In this document: in pieces, positions 9,111 through 17,935 of the stretch
How positions within the stretch are numbered: the first letter of the stretch is position 1
How the letters are laid out: the number at the start of each line of letters is the position of its first letter
Source: Roseateles terrae
Lineage (GTDB): Bacteria; Pseudomonadota; Gammaproteobacteria; Burkholderiales; Burkholderiaceae_C
Length of the DNA: 64,000 nucleotides
Direction of reading: 5' to 3'
NCBI RefSeq assembly: GCF_014192155.1
Contig: NZ_JACHXO010000005.1
Location: forward strand, 411,073 to 475,072
Program-made: the position numbers and the translations under genes
Notes under the pieces: model-generated
What the model saw: only the letters and a program-made list of their open reading frames with translations
Database searches by the model: none
What the model was told of the DNA's origin: nothing

Positions 9111-10365
9111 AGCCCCTTCCACGCCGCGCCTTCGCGTGGCGGCCGCCGTCGCCGCCGCGGTGGCGGTGATCATCGTTGCCACGGGCCTGTGGGCCCGGCA
9201 GTCCAGTGCGCAGCAGCTCAAGGCGGCGGCTGAGGAACGCGGCCAGCCGACGGTGCGCCTCATTGCGCCCAGGCCCATGACGCAGGATGCACTGGAGCTG
9301 CCGGCGCGCATCGAGGCCTGGTCCCGGGCGCCGATTTATGCGCGGGTCAGCGGCTATCTCAAGCGCTGGCAGGCGGATATCGGGGCGCCGGTCAAGGCCG
9401 GGCAACTGCTGGCGGAAATCGAGACGCCGGACCTTGACCAGCAACTGGCGCAGGCCCGGGCTGAACTCACGACGGCGCGCAGCAATGCGGCGCTGGCGGC
9501 GAGTACGGCGAAGCGGTGGCAGTCGCTGCTGGAGTCGGATTCCGTCTCACGCCAGGAGGTCGACGAGCGCAGTGGAGACCTGGCGGCCAAGCAGTCGATG
9601 GTCAATGCCCTGCAGGCCAACGTGGACCGCATCCAGGCACTCAAGCAGTTCACCCGGCTCACGGCGCCGTTTGACGGCATTGTCACCGCGCGCAACACCG
9701 ACGTCGGGGCGCTGATCAACATCGGCGGCGCGCCGGGTAGCGAGCTGTTTGTGGTGTCCGATGTGCGCAAGCTGCGGGTCTATGTGAATGTGCCGCAGCG
9801 GCAGGTCACGCGGGTGCAACCCGGCGCGAAGGCGCTGCTGTCGGTGCCAGAGCGACCGGGCCAGACCTTTGGGGCGACAGTGGAGTCGCTGTCTCGGTCG
9901 ATCAACACCGGCACCGGCGCGATGCTGGTGCAACTGGTGGTGGACAACACGCGGGGTGAACTGCTGCCGGGTGGTTTTGCGACGGTGCGATTCTCCGGAG
10001 ATGTGTCCGGCAGGACGGCAGCTGCCGTTCCGAATTCCGCCAACGCCAGCGCCACCGCAGCTGCCGGGGGCAAGGCAAGTGAGAACGCTGCTGCCGCCAT
10101 TGCGCCGCCGACCAGCGTGAGCCTGCCGCCCAGCGCGGTGATCATCAACAAGTCGGGCGTCCAGGTCGCGACGGTGGATGCGCAAAACCGTGTCCAGCTC
10201 CGCAAGGTCACGATTGCCCGCGACCTCGGCACGGTGCTGGAGATTGGCACGGGCCTGACCGCGCAAGACCGGGTCATCGAGAACCCGCCGGACGGATTGG
10301 CGACCGGTGATGTGGTGCGAGTGAACGCCGACGGTGCGGTACCTGCTGCCAAGGGGCAGTCGTGA
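9100..10365 (+). CDS. RND efflux pump periplasmic adaptor (membrane fusion protein)
   Basis: Adaptor linking the inner-membrane pump to the outer-membrane channel. The 421-residue protein starts at the second of two close ATGs; AGGAG at 9086-9090 is well spaced for 9100 and too close for 9091. An N-terminal membrane anchor (AAAVAAAVAVIIVATGLW) is followed by the lipoyl/HlyD region (APIYARVSGYLKRW), an alpha-helical hairpin (LAQARAELTTARSNA), the second lipoyl half (LTAPFDGIVTARNTDVG) and a beta-barrel domain. An Ala-rich disordered insertion sits near residues 305-335. It is translationally coupled on both sides, to the permease and the outer-membrane channel. Confidence 0.93.
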   Translation: MRTEAPSTPRLRVAAAVAAAVAVIIVATGLWARQSSAQQLKAAAEERGQPTVRLIAPRPMTQDALELPARIEAWSRAPIYARVSGYLKRWQADIGAPVKAGQLLAEIETPDLDQQLAQARAELTTARSNAALAASTAKRWQSLLESDSVSRQEVDERSGDLAAKQSMVNALQANVDRIQALKQFTRLTAPFDGIVTARNTDVGALINIGGAPGSELFVVSDVRKLRVYVNVPQRQVTRVQPGAKALLSVPERPGQTFGATVESLSRSINTGTGAMLVQLVVDNTRGELLPGGFATVRFSGDVSGRTAAAVPNSANASATAAAGGKASENAAAAIAPPTSVSLPPSAVIINKSGVQVATVDAQNRVQLRKVTIARDLGTVLEIGTGLTAQDRVIENPPDGLATGDVVRVNADGAVPAAKGQS

Positions 10366-11813
10366 GGCGCCTGTCGATGAGCCCGATGGCTGCGGCGGTG
10401 CTGGTGCTGATGGCCGGTCTGACCGGTTGCGCCCAGGCGCCCCGCACGAAGATGCCTGCGATGGACCCGGCGCCGGCGTTCAAGGAAGCGAGAGGCGGCG
10501 AATCCTCGTGGGTCACCGCGTCCGCGGAGGCGCCGCTGACCTGGGACGGCTGGTGGAAGGCTTATGGTGACGAGGACCTCGACCGGCTGGAGCAGCAGCT
10601 GATCGCCAACAGCCCGGACCTGGGCGCCGCATTGGCGCGGTATGACCAGGCTCGTGCGGCCACTGAGACCTTGCGCGCGGTGCAGTCACCGACGGTCAAC
10701 AGCTCGCTGAACGTCACCCGCAACCGGCAGTCCGAGCGTCGGCCGCTACGGGTGCTGGGCCCCACGTCGCCCGATTGGTACAACAGCGCCACGCTGGGCC
10801 TGGACGCCAGCTTCGAGCTGGACCTCTGGGGCCGGGTCCGCCAGCAGGTGGCGGCGGGTGTGGCGACGGAAGCAGCTTCGCAAGCGGATCTCGCCGCGGC
10901 GCGCCTGCAGTTGCAGGCCCAACTGGCCGACACCGTCATGGCGCTGCGCGGCCTGGACCGTGATGACACGCTGTTGAAGGAAGCGGAAGAGGCCTATGGC
11001 AAGGCGCTGGATCTGGTCCAGCGTCGTCACGGGGCGGGCATCTCGTCGGGCCTGGACCTTGCGCGTGCGCAGGGTCAACTGGAAGCGGCACGTTCGCAGA
11101 GGCAGCAGTCGCAGGCGCAGCGCGCGGTGCTGGAGCATGCGATTGCGGCGCTGGTCGGCGCCAATGCATCCGCCTTTGACATGAAGCCGCGGACTGAAGA
11201 GTTGCGTACGCCGGTGGTTCCGGTCGGCATTCCTTCCACGCTCTTGCAGCGGCGCCCGGACATTGCGGCCGCGCAGCGCCGTGTGGAGGCGGCGACGGCG
11301 ACACTGGGCGTGGCCCGGACCGCGTATTACCCGTCGTTTGTGCTGGGCGGGCAGGGCGGATTTCAGACGAGTGATCTGAGCCGCTTCATTGAAGCGCCGA
11401 ATCTATTTTGGGCGCTGGGTCCAGCCATCAGCTTCAATCTTCTGGATGGTGGTCGTCGCAAGGCGGAAGAAGCGCGGGTTCACGCGGTGCTGGAGGAAAC
11501 GACGCAGCGCTACCGAAGCACGGTGCTGACGGCCTTCCAGCAAGTGGAAGACCAATTGGTGCTGCTGGACCGGTATGGGCAGGCATTGGAGAACGAGCGG
11601 GCCAATGTGGCTGCGGCGGACCGTTCACTGGCATTGGCCACCAACCGCTACAAGGCGGGTGCGGCCAATTATCTGGAAGTGGTCACCTCCCAGACGGCCG
11701 GATTGACGGCCAAGCGCAGCGCGAATGATCTGGCCACCCGTCAGCGCCGGGCGTCCATTCAGTTGATTCGCGCATTGGGGGGTGGCTGGCCGCCGCCTGA
11801 CGGCAGGTCTTGA
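10362..11813 (+). CDS. Outer-membrane efflux channel lipoprotein (NodT/OprM-type)
   Basis: TolC-like outer-membrane channel for the upstream pump. The 483 residues begin with a lipoprotein signal ending in the lipobox LTGC (Cys about residue 23), followed by two duplicated outer-membrane efflux protein domains of long helices (for example LNVTRNRQSERRP and ANRYKAGAANYLEVV). A GTG start overlaps the adaptor stop in GTGA, with AAGGGG upstream; an ATG at 10377 is the alternative. Together with the preceding two genes it forms a complete tripartite pump. Substrate cannot be read from sequence. Confidence 0.93.
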   Translation: MRRLSMSPMAAAVLVLMAGLTGCAQAPRTKMPAMDPAPAFKEARGGESSWVTASAEAPLTWDGWWKAYGDEDLDRLEQQLIANSPDLGAALARYDQARAATETLRAVQSPTVNSSLNVTRNRQSERRPLRVLGPTSPDWYNSATLGLDASFELDLWGRVRQQVAAGVATEAASQADLAAARLQLQAQLADTVMALRGLDRDDTLLKEAEEAYGKALDLVQRRHGAGISSGLDLARAQGQLEAARSQRQQSQAQRAVLEHAIAALVGANASAFDMKPRTEELRTPVVPVGIPSTLLQRRPDIAAAQRRVEAATATLGVARTAYYPSFVLGGQGGFQTSDLSRFIEAPNLFWALGPAISFNLLDGGRRKAEEARVHAVLEETTQRYRSTVLTAFQQVEDQLVLLDRYGQALENERANVAAADRSLALATNRYKAGAANYLEVVTSQTAGLTAKRSANDLATRQRRASIQLIRALGGGWPPPDGRS

Positions 11814-12263
11814 TTGCTGAGCGCTTGACCATGATGGCATGGGTGTGGTGCGCGGTCCCGCCACACCAGACCACCTCCAGCCCACTCCCACCCCACTTCA
11901 AGCCACGTCGACCAAAGCCCCCACCTCGAGTGTCAGTATCCGTAAAACCCAAATCACTCGCGATACAAACACTGGCCGCGCGCCGTCTGTCCCGATAGCC
12001 TGCGCGTCGATCTCGGCAAGGCACCCTTAGGTCGCCGCTCCGAATCAAGGCCGACCCGCCTTTCAGCGCAGTCCGGTGGCCCCTGCAGAGCCGCCTTTCC
12101 AATGCGCTGACGGGACCGGTCATTCCCTGTCCACCAAGCAAGCCCGTTGAACTGTCTGGAGCGGCAGTCGCGGGTCTGACGCGAGCCATGGAGCGAATCC
12201 CTGATGGCTCGGGTCAGCGCGAGCGTGGGCGGATTACGAAACGACAGCACTCTGGGAGTTTTC
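11814..12263. other. Intergenic region upstream of pectate lyase
   Basis: No gene is supported in these 450 bases. A 7-base inverted repeat (GGTGTGG at 11842 and CCACACC at 11861) lies 30 bases after the efflux operon and could be a weak terminator, although no T-run follows. The pectate lyase promoter should lie in the 3' part; GGGAG at 12254-12258 is its likely ribosome binding site. Confidence 0.45.
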
Positions 12264-13688
12264 ATGAATGCAATGCAACCGCGCCACCGTCTGGCGCTGA
12301 TCGCTATCGCTTGTGGCGCCTTGGCTCCGGCCGCTTTTGCGGCGGACTGGCCGTCTGGTTTTTCCAAGTGCGCTGAAGAGGGCGAGACCTGCAAGCTCGG
12401 CTCGACCAGTACCACCCGTCAGGTGAGTTTTGGCCTGAAGGACAAGTGGGTGTTGAAGACCTTCACTGGCACGTCCATCGCCTGCACCAGCGCCAACTTT
12501 GGCAAGGCTGACCCGAATGCCGGCAAGGCCGAGAAGTGCGCGGTGGGCCCTGTGAGCGCGGCACCGGCGCCGTCGCCCGCCCCCGCACCGTCGCCTGCTC
12601 CTTCGCCTGCACCGGCGCCGTCCCCCGCACCGGCGCCGTCGCCTGCCCCCGCACCTGCGCCTGCTCCGGCCGGCGCCAGCGGTGGTTTCGCCGGCACCGT
12701 CACCGGTGGCGGCAGCAAGGCTGCGATCACTGTGTCCAATGCCGCCGACATGCAGGCCGCCATCAACAACTACAGCGGCACTGGCGGCCTGGTCATCAAC
12801 TACAACGGCACGTTTGACTTCAAGACCATTCCGGATCCTTGCACTCAGTGGAAGAAGCCGGCCGGCGCCATTGTTGAAATCAAGAACAAGAGCGACATCA
12901 CCATCCAGGGCACCAACGGCTCTGCAGCCAACTTCGGTCTGGCGGTCAAGGCAGGCTCGAACAACATCATCATCCGCAACATGACCATCGGTCTGCTGCC
13001 CGGCTCCATCGATGCCATCGGCATCGAAGGCCAGAGCGGCAAGTATCCGGGTTACATCTGGGTGGACCACAACACCCTGTTCAGCTCCCTGGCCGAGTGC
13101 TCGGGCGCGGGTGACCTGGAGTTTGACGGTCTCATCGACAACAAGGCCGGCGCCCACCACATCACCTACAGCTACAACTACATCCACGACCACCACAAGG
13201 TCGGCCTGATGGGTTCCAGCGACAGTGACACCACCGACCGCTACGTCACCTTCCACCACAACTACTACTACAACGTCGGCTCGCGCGTGCCGCTGCAGCG
13301 TGGTGGTTACACCCACATCTACAACAACCTGTTCTCCAAGATCGTCACCTCCGGCGCCAACATCCGCATGGGTGGCTACTCGCTGATCGAGGCCAACTAC
13401 TTCGAGAACTCGCAGAACCCGGTCACCTCGCGTGACAGCTCGGCCATCGGCTATTGGGAACTGCGCAACAACAATATCAAGTCCAAGGCCGACTTTGGCA
13501 CCTACGGCATCACCTGGGTGGCCAGCACCTCGTCGCCGACCAAGGACGCGACCGACTGGGTGAGCACCGCCACCTTCCCGGTGGGCATCCCCTACAGCTA
13601 CACCCCGCACGACCCGGCCTGCGTCAAGGCCAAGCTGCCGAGCGTGGTGGGCGCCGGCAAGTCGCTGGCGACGCTGAGCTGCAACTGA
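12264..13688 (+). CDS. Secreted pectate lyase (polysaccharide lyase family 1) with N-terminal Cys module
   Basis: Cleaves de-esterified pectin by Ca2+-dependent beta-elimination outside the cell. The 474-residue protein has a signal peptide ending AAFA, then a small module (about residues 28-97) with paired cysteines (CAEEGETC, SIACTSANFG) that resembles modules attached to secreted polysaccharidases. A Pro-Ala-Pro-Ser linker (about 99-135) leads to a right-handed beta-helix catalytic domain. Family landmarks are WVDHNTLFSSL, HHITYSYNYIHDHHKVGLMG and RVPLQRGG with Arg339 and Arg344, one the presumed catalytic base. The start is the ATG at 12264, after GGGAG. It stands alone and ends in two hairpins. 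It suggests plant-polysaccharide use. Confidence 0.95.
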   Translation: MNAMQPRHRLALIAIACGALAPAAFAADWPSGFSKCAEEGETCKLGSTSTTRQVSFGLKDKWVLKTFTGTSIACTSANFGKADPNAGKAEKCAVGPVSAAPAPSPAPAPSPAPSPAPAPSPAPAPSPAPAPAPAPAGASGGFAGTVTGGGSKAAITVSNAADMQAAINNYSGTGGLVINYNGTFDFKTIPDPCTQWKKPAGAIVEIKNKSDITIQGTNGSAANFGLAVKAGSNNIIIRNMTIGLLPGSIDAIGIEGQSGKYPGYIWVDHNTLFSSLAECSGAGDLEFDGLIDNKAGAHHITYSYNYIHDHHKVGLMGSSDSDTTDRYVTFHHNYYYNVGSRVPLQRGGYTHIYNNLFSKIVTSGANIRMGGYSLIEANYFENSQNPVTSRDSSAIGYWELRNNNIKSKADFGTYGITWVASTSSPTKDATDWVSTATFPVGIPYSYTPHDPACVKAKLPSVVGAGKSLATLSCN

Positions 13689-13698
13689 TCGGCCCGCG

Positions 13699-13753
13699 AT
13701 GCGTGTTCAATGCGCGATGGATGCGCGCTTGATGCGCGACTGATGCACCACGG
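13699..13753. repeat. Five tandem 11-base repeats (ATGCGCGnnnG-like)
   Basis: Directly after the pectate lyase stop, five consecutive 11-base units all begin ATGC; three read ATGCGCG plus four variable bases, the first ATGCGTG and the last ATGCACC. The period is about one helical turn. They are non-coding as far as I can see. Confidence 0.7.
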
Positions 13754-13754
13754 G

Positions 13755-13781
13755 TTGGACTCAGGTTCACCCTGAGTCCAA
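13755..13781. repeat. Inverted repeat (11-base stem) before terminator
   Basis: TTGGACTCAGG at 13755-13765 pairs perfectly with CCTGAGTCCAA at 13771-13781 around a 5-base loop. No T-run follows, so it may be an RNA-stabilising 3' hairpin in tandem with the terminator just downstream. Confidence 0.6.
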
Positions 13782-13784
13782 ATG

Positions 13785-13823
13785 AAACGGGGACCTGTCG
13801 AAGTGGACAGGTCCCCGTTTTTT
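13785..13823 (+). terminator. Rho-independent terminator after pectate lyase
   Basis: A 15-base stem (13785-13799 with 13806-13820, including ACGGGGACCTGTC) closes a 6-base loop and is followed by a run of six T up to 13823. It is strong and because the left arm begins AAA it could also act on minus-strand transcripts from the small gene at 13833-14036. Confidence 0.9.
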
Positions 13824-13832
13824 CATGGACGG

Positions 13833-14036
13833 TCAGCCCCGCTGGTCCTTCGGATGGGCGGGTGGCGTCGAACGGCCGCCGGAAGGCCGGTCCGTGCTGG
13901 CGTGGCTGCGATCCACATCGCCCGGAGATTCCGGACCGGTCTGTCCGGTTTCACCCACGCGATGGTCTTCGTTGTCATGCTCCAGCCCGCCTTGCAGGCC
14001 GGGCGGGAAGTCGGAAGCGGAGCGGGGCTTGGTCAT
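13833..14036 (-). CDS. Small hydrophilic protein, unknown
   Basis: A 67-residue open frame starting MTKPRSASDFPPGLQGGLEHDNEDHRV preceded on the minus strand by GAGGA six bases before the ATG, a good ribosome binding site. It ends just before the bidirectional-looking terminator. The product is rich in Pro, Gly, Asp and Ser and likely disordered; no family is recognised. The ribosome binding site and terminator placement favour a real gene, but the composition could also arise by chance. Confidence 0.45.
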   Translation of the reverse strand: MTKPRSASDFPPGLQGGLEHDNEDHRVGETGQTGPESPGDVDRSHASTDRPSGGRSTPPAHPKDQRG

Positions 14037-14104
14037 GGCAGTTCCTCGGTGTGGACGATGATGCGGAGGGGCTCCGGCGACCGGAGCGCCTCCCCCAGCG
14101 GCAA

Positions 14105-15136
14105 TTACGCTGCCTGAGCCTCAAGCCGTGGCTGAACGCCCGGACGGGCCTGCGTCCCACCGGTGTCGCTCACAGCGGCGGCATCCCCGACACCAGACGC
14201 CGCAGCGCGCAACGCCCGCCGCCGCCACACCACCAGCGGCGCCAGCCCCAGCACCGCCAGCACCCAGGTGGCCGGCTCCGGCGTCACCATCGGCGCTGCC
14301 GACAGCAGATAGTTCACCCCCGTGCGCGACGACACCGAATAGCTCAGCAAGGAGCCATCCATCGTGGTCACCTTGGAGATCCCGTTCCAGAACAGCCCGG
14401 GGGATTCGTCGGTATAGGCAGCGCCATTGGTCGAGAGCCCGCCAAAATTCGCGTCGCTGGTCAGCAGCATGTACAGATCCAGCGGCACCTCCTGGCCCAG
14501 CGGAATCTGCGCGGAGAACTCGAACACGCCGTAGGTGCGGTCATCCGGACCGCCGTTGTTGTAGAAGCGCTCCAGCGTCGTGCTGCCGTCATAACGCAGC
14601 GTCTTCTTCGTTTCCCAGGCCGCGAAGTGATCGTCAATGCCCATCACGAACAATGAGTTCAGATCGCCAGCATTGCCGTTGGTCCCTGGCGGCACGGCGG
14701 TGCTGTCCAGGAATGTCTCGCTGGTGCCCAGCAGGGCCACGCTGAAATAGATGCGCGCAAAGGCGTCGCTGGTGTTGGCCGTGACCGTCAGCCCATCGCC
14801 AAAATACGCCTCAGCGCTGGCAGACGCCGTCGCCGGACCCGCAAAGGCTGTCCCGATCGACCCGGACACCGAACCAGGCCCCAGGGTGGTCCCCGCAAAG
14901 GCGCTGGAGACCGCCGGCTCCCCCGGCCCGCCGCCGATCACCGCGGCGGACGCGGAGGTCGGCGTGGTGCCTGCACCGGTGGACCCGTCCGATTGGGTCT
15001 GCCCGCCCGCCGTCACGAGCACCGACTGGAACGAATCCGGCGGCCGGTTGAACTGCGCCTGGGCCAGGCCCATGCAGAGGGTCAGCGGAACAGCGATCAG
15101 CAGCCGTCCCGGCCACTGGTGTGCAGTGATTTTCAT
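14105..15136 (-). CDS. PEP-CTERM sorting domain protein
   Basis: An exported 343-residue protein of unknown role. A signal peptide ends in GLAQA; the middle is low in charge and rich in Gly, Ser, Thr and Ala with beta-strand character. The PEP-CTERM sorting signal is visible as TPEPATWVLAVLGLAPLVVW followed by RRR at about residues 285-307. The family is normally processed by an exosortase in bacteria that make exopolysaccharide. Here 36 further residues follow the basic stop, whereas the signal usually ends the protein. No exosortase gene is in the window. Confidence 0.85.
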   Translation of the reverse strand: MKITAHQWPGRLLIAVPLTLCMGLAQAQFNRPPDSFQSVLVTAGGQTQSDGSTGAGTTPTSASAAVIGGGPGEPAVSSAFAGTTLGPGSVSGSIGTAFAGPATASASAEAYFGDGLTVTANTSDAFARIYFSVALLGTSETFLDSTAVPPGTNGNAGDLNSLFVMGIDDHFAAWETKKTLRYDGSTTLERFYNNGGPDDRTYGVFEFSAQIPLGQEVPLDLYMLLTSDANFGGLSTNGAAYTDESPGLFWNGISKVTTMDGSLLSYSVSSRTGVNYLLSAAPMVTPEPATWVLAVLGLAPLVVWRRRALRAAASGVGDAAAVSDTGGTQARPGVQPRLEAQAA

Positions 15137-15226
15137 AGGACTCCCTGAAGTACAGACGCACTCACCAGCAAGCGTGAGGCCCGGGCACCCGTTCGGGAAT
15201 CCTGCAAATTGGGGGTGAAAGGACGT

Positions 15227-15240
15227 CCGGGACGTCCCGG
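15227..15240. repeat. 14-base palindrome CCGGGACGTCCCGG
   Basis: A perfect palindrome lies in the 109-base gap between the end of cobT and the start of the PEP-CTERM gene. It could be an operator for the PEP-CTERM gene or part of a 3' structure of the cobalamin operon; sequence alone does not decide. Confidence 0.4.
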
Positions 15241-15245
15241 CCGCC

Positions 15246-16292
15246 TCAGTGCTGGTCGCTCACCCCGGCGCTGTCGAAGCTGGCCATCTCCGACAGCACC
15301 TGACAGGCCGAGACCAGCAGCGGCCAGGCCAGCGCGGCGCCAGAGCCTTCGCCCAGGCGCAGCCCCAGGTCCAGCAGCGGCTGCGCCTTCAGCGATTCCA
15401 GCATCAGCCGGTGGCCGGTCTCCTGCGAGCGATGGGCAAACACACAGCGCTCCAGCACCGCCGGTTGCAGGCGCGAAGCCACCAGCACCGCCGCACCGGT
15501 GATGAAGCCGTCCACCACGATGATCCGGCGCTCCAGCGCCGCCTGCAGCACCGCGCCCACCATCATCGCGATCTCCAGGCCGCCCAGCGCCGCCAGGGCG
15601 GCCATCGGGTCGGTCGCGCGCGGATGGCGGTTCAGGGCGCGCGTCAGCACATCCAGCTTGTGCCGAAGCTGCGCATCGTCCAGCCCGGTGCCGCGACCGA
15701 CGCAATCCACCAGCGCATAACCGCCCAGACGCGCCAGCAGCAGCGCCGCCGCCGAGGTGTTGCCGATGCCCATCTCGCCCAGCAGCAGCACATTGCCGGG
15801 ACGCTTTTGCAGCAGCGTCTTGCCGGCGGCCACCGCGGTGCTGCACTGGTCGGCCGTCATCGCCGGGCCGGCCAGCATGTCCGCCGTGCCCATGGCGATC
15901 TTGGCGATCAGCAGCCCCGCACGCGGCTGGAACTGATGCTTCACGCCCGCATCCACCACGCTCAGGGTCAGGCCATGCTGACGCGCCAGCACCGACACCG
16001 CCGCGCCGCCCGCCAGGAAGTTCTCCACCATCTGCCAGGTCACCTCCGGCGGGAAGGCGGACACCCCATGCGCGGCCAGACCGTGATCAGCGGCAAACAC
16101 CATCACCTGCGGTTCGTGGAGCTGCGGCGTCTCGCTGCCCAGGATCAGGCCCAGGCGCAGCATCAGGTCTTCCAGCCGTCCCAGGGAGCCCAGCGGCTTG
16201 GTCTTGCGGTCAATGCGATGCTGCAGACGGGCGGCCAGGGCCGGGTCTTGAATCGACGGGATTTCGGGGATCAGGTCTTGAGGGATCGACAT
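15246..16292 (-). CDS. cobT: Nicotinate-nucleotide--dimethylbenzimidazole phosphoribosyltransferase
   Basis: Forms alpha-ribazole phosphate from nicotinate mononucleotide and 5,6-dimethylbenzimidazole, activating the lower ligand of B12. The 348-residue protein starts MSIPQDLIPEIPSIQD. Family landmarks are KTKPLGSLGRLEDL, MVFAADHGLAAHGVSAFP, GEMGIGNTSAAA and the late VVDGFITGAA. It is the last gene of the cobalamin operon, 119 bases after cobQ. An upstream in-frame GTG at 16331 is possible but adds residues unlike the family. No cobS or alpha-ribazole phosphatase follows, although these often accompany cobT. Confidence 0.96.
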   Translation of the reverse strand: MSIPQDLIPEIPSIQDPALAARLQHRIDRKTKPLGSLGRLEDLMLRLGLILGSETPQLHEPQVMVFAADHGLAAHGVSAFPPEVTWQMVENFLAGGAAVSVLARQHGLTLSVVDAGVKHQFQPRAGLLIAKIAMGTADMLAGPAMTADQCSTAVAAGKTLLQKRPGNVLLLGEMGIGNTSAAALLLARLGGYALVDCVGRGTGLDDAQLRHKLDVLTRALNRHPRATDPMAALAALGGLEIAMMVGAVLQAALERRIIVVDGFITGAAVLVASRLQPAVLERCVFAHRSQETGHRLMLESLKAQPLLDLGLRLGEGSGAALAWPLLVSACQVLSEMASFDSAGVSDQH

Positions 16293-16411
16293 AAGGTGAC
16301 GAGGTAGCAAATCGGTTCCTGGGCGGGCCACCGGGTGTAACGCGGGTGGCGCGGCGGCGGCATTCAGGGCCTACCCGTAGAGGACGGGTCGGGCGGGCCT
16401 GAACCCTTGAG

Positions 16412-17935
16412 TCAGGGGGGCAGGGCCGGCGCCGGCGTGAGCAGCCCGGCCAGCACGCCGGGGGCGAAGTGGGTGTCGACGTAATCGGCCAGGCCTTCGA
16501 AGACCTGCTCCAGCGGGCGGACCGGCCGCTCGAAGAGGGCGGTGAGCACGGCGTCGTTCTCGAACATGCCGTGCAGGTAGTGGCCCAGCACCGGGCCATG
16601 CTGCCAGCCGATGACGTCCCCGCGGTCGTCCCACATCACCGGCGTGGCGGCGGGCAGGGAAGGATGCTGGGCGGTGCGGCCGTGATGGATCTCGTAGCCG
16701 CGCGCGGTCTGCTCACTGAGGGCGGACCAGGGGCCGGCCACGGCGGCACCGAATCGGGCGGCCGTGTCGCGCAGGAGCTTGTCGCGCTCGAACTGCGTCA
16801 CCAGCGGCAGCAGGCCCAGGCCCGGGGCGTTGCCATCGAGCCCATGCGGGTCGATCAGCGCTTCGCCCAGCATCTGCAGGCCGCCGCAGATGCCCAGCAC
16901 CGGACGGCCCGCCGCGGCATGGTCGGAAATGCAGCGATCCAGGCGCTGCTCCCGCAGCCAGGCAAGGTCCGCTGCGACCGCCTTGGAGCCGGGCAGGATG
17001 ATCCAGTCCACATCCACGAGGTCCGCCGGGGTGCGGGCCCATTGCAGGCGCACGCCGTCCAGCTGCCGCAGCGGCTGGAATTCATCGAGGTTGGACAGGC
17101 GTGGATACGCCACCACCGCCACGCGGCAACGGCTCCCGCTGCCGGTGCTGCGGTCGTCAAACACGCCGTCTTCTTCCGGCAGGCCATGGCCACGCCACAT
17201 CGGCAGCGTGGCCACGGTCGGCACGCCCGTCAGTGACTGCAGCATCTCCGGGCCGGGAGCCAGCAGCGAGGCATCGCCGCGGAAGCGGTTCAGCACAAAG
17301 CCGCGGATCAATGCGCGCTCATGCGCAGGCAGCAGCTGGTGCGTGCCGAAGAGATGGGCGAAGGCGCCGCCGCGGTCGATGTCGCTCACCAGCAGGCAGG
17401 CGGCATCGGCGGCGAGGGCGGTGCGCATGTTCACGTAGTCGCTGCTGTGCAGGTTGATCTCGGCGGGCGAGCCGGCGCCTTCGATCACCACCACGTCGTT
17501 GTCGGCCAGCAGGGCATCAAGGGCCTCGCGAGCGCGGGCCCACAGGGATTCGCTGCGTGCCCGCCAGGGGGCGCGCGTCAGCGCTTCATCCACCTCGCCC
17601 AGCACGACGACCTGCGAGGCGGTGTCCTTCTCCGGCTTGAGCAGCACCGGATTCATCCGCACGTCCGGGCGGGCACGTGCCGCCAGTGCCTGGAAATACT
17701 GCGCCGATCCGATCTCGCCGAGGCGACCGTTCAGCCCTGGCACCACACGGGCGTTGTTGCTCATGTTCTGCGCCTTGAACGGCGCGACGCGCAGACCCTG
17801 ACGGGCATACCAGCGGCACAGCGCCGTGGTCAGAAAGCTCTTGCCGGCACCGCTGGTGGTGCCCAGCACCATCACGGCACGTCCGCGCGGGCGGTCGGAC
17901 GGTGGGCTGGCGCAAAGGTCGGTCGGGTCGGTCAC
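16412..17935 (-). CDS. cobQ: Cobyric acid synthase
   Basis: Glutamine-dependent amidation of the b, d, e and g carboxylates of adenosylcobyrinate a,c-diamide, giving adenosylcobyric acid. The 507-residue product has an N-terminal dethiobiotin-synthetase-like domain (P-loop GTTSGAGKS, then FKAQNMSNNARV) and a C-terminal class I glutamine amidotransferase domain (nucleophile Cys in GICGGLQMLG, His in GYEIHHGRT). The GTG start at 17935 overlaps the cobC stop in GTGA; this adds a short N-terminus VTDPTDLCASPPSDRPRG before the P-loop. Position and overlap place it in the operon. Confidence 0.96.
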   Translation of the reverse strand: MTDPTDLCASPPSDRPRGRAVMVLGTTSGAGKSFLTTALCRWYARQGLRVAPFKAQNMSNNARVVPGLNGRLGEIGSAQYFQALAARARPDVRMNPVLLKPEKDTASQVVVLGEVDEALTRAPWRARSESLWARAREALDALLADNDVVVIEGAGSPAEINLHSSDYVNMRTALAADAACLLVSDIDRGGAFAHLFGTHQLLPAHERALIRGFVLNRFRGDASLLAPGPEMLQSLTGVPTVATLPMWRGHGLPEEDGVFDDRSTGSGSRCRVAVVAYPRLSNLDEFQPLRQLDGVRLQWARTPADLVDVDWIILPGSKAVAADLAWLREQRLDRCISDHAAAGRPVLGICGGLQMLGEALIDPHGLDGNAPGLGLLPLVTQFERDKLLRDTAARFGAAVAGPWSALSEQTARGYEIHHGRTAQHPSLPAATPVMWDDRGDVIGWQHGPVLGHYLHGMFENDAVLTALFERPVRPLEQVFEGLADYVDTHFAPGVLAGLLTPAPALPP

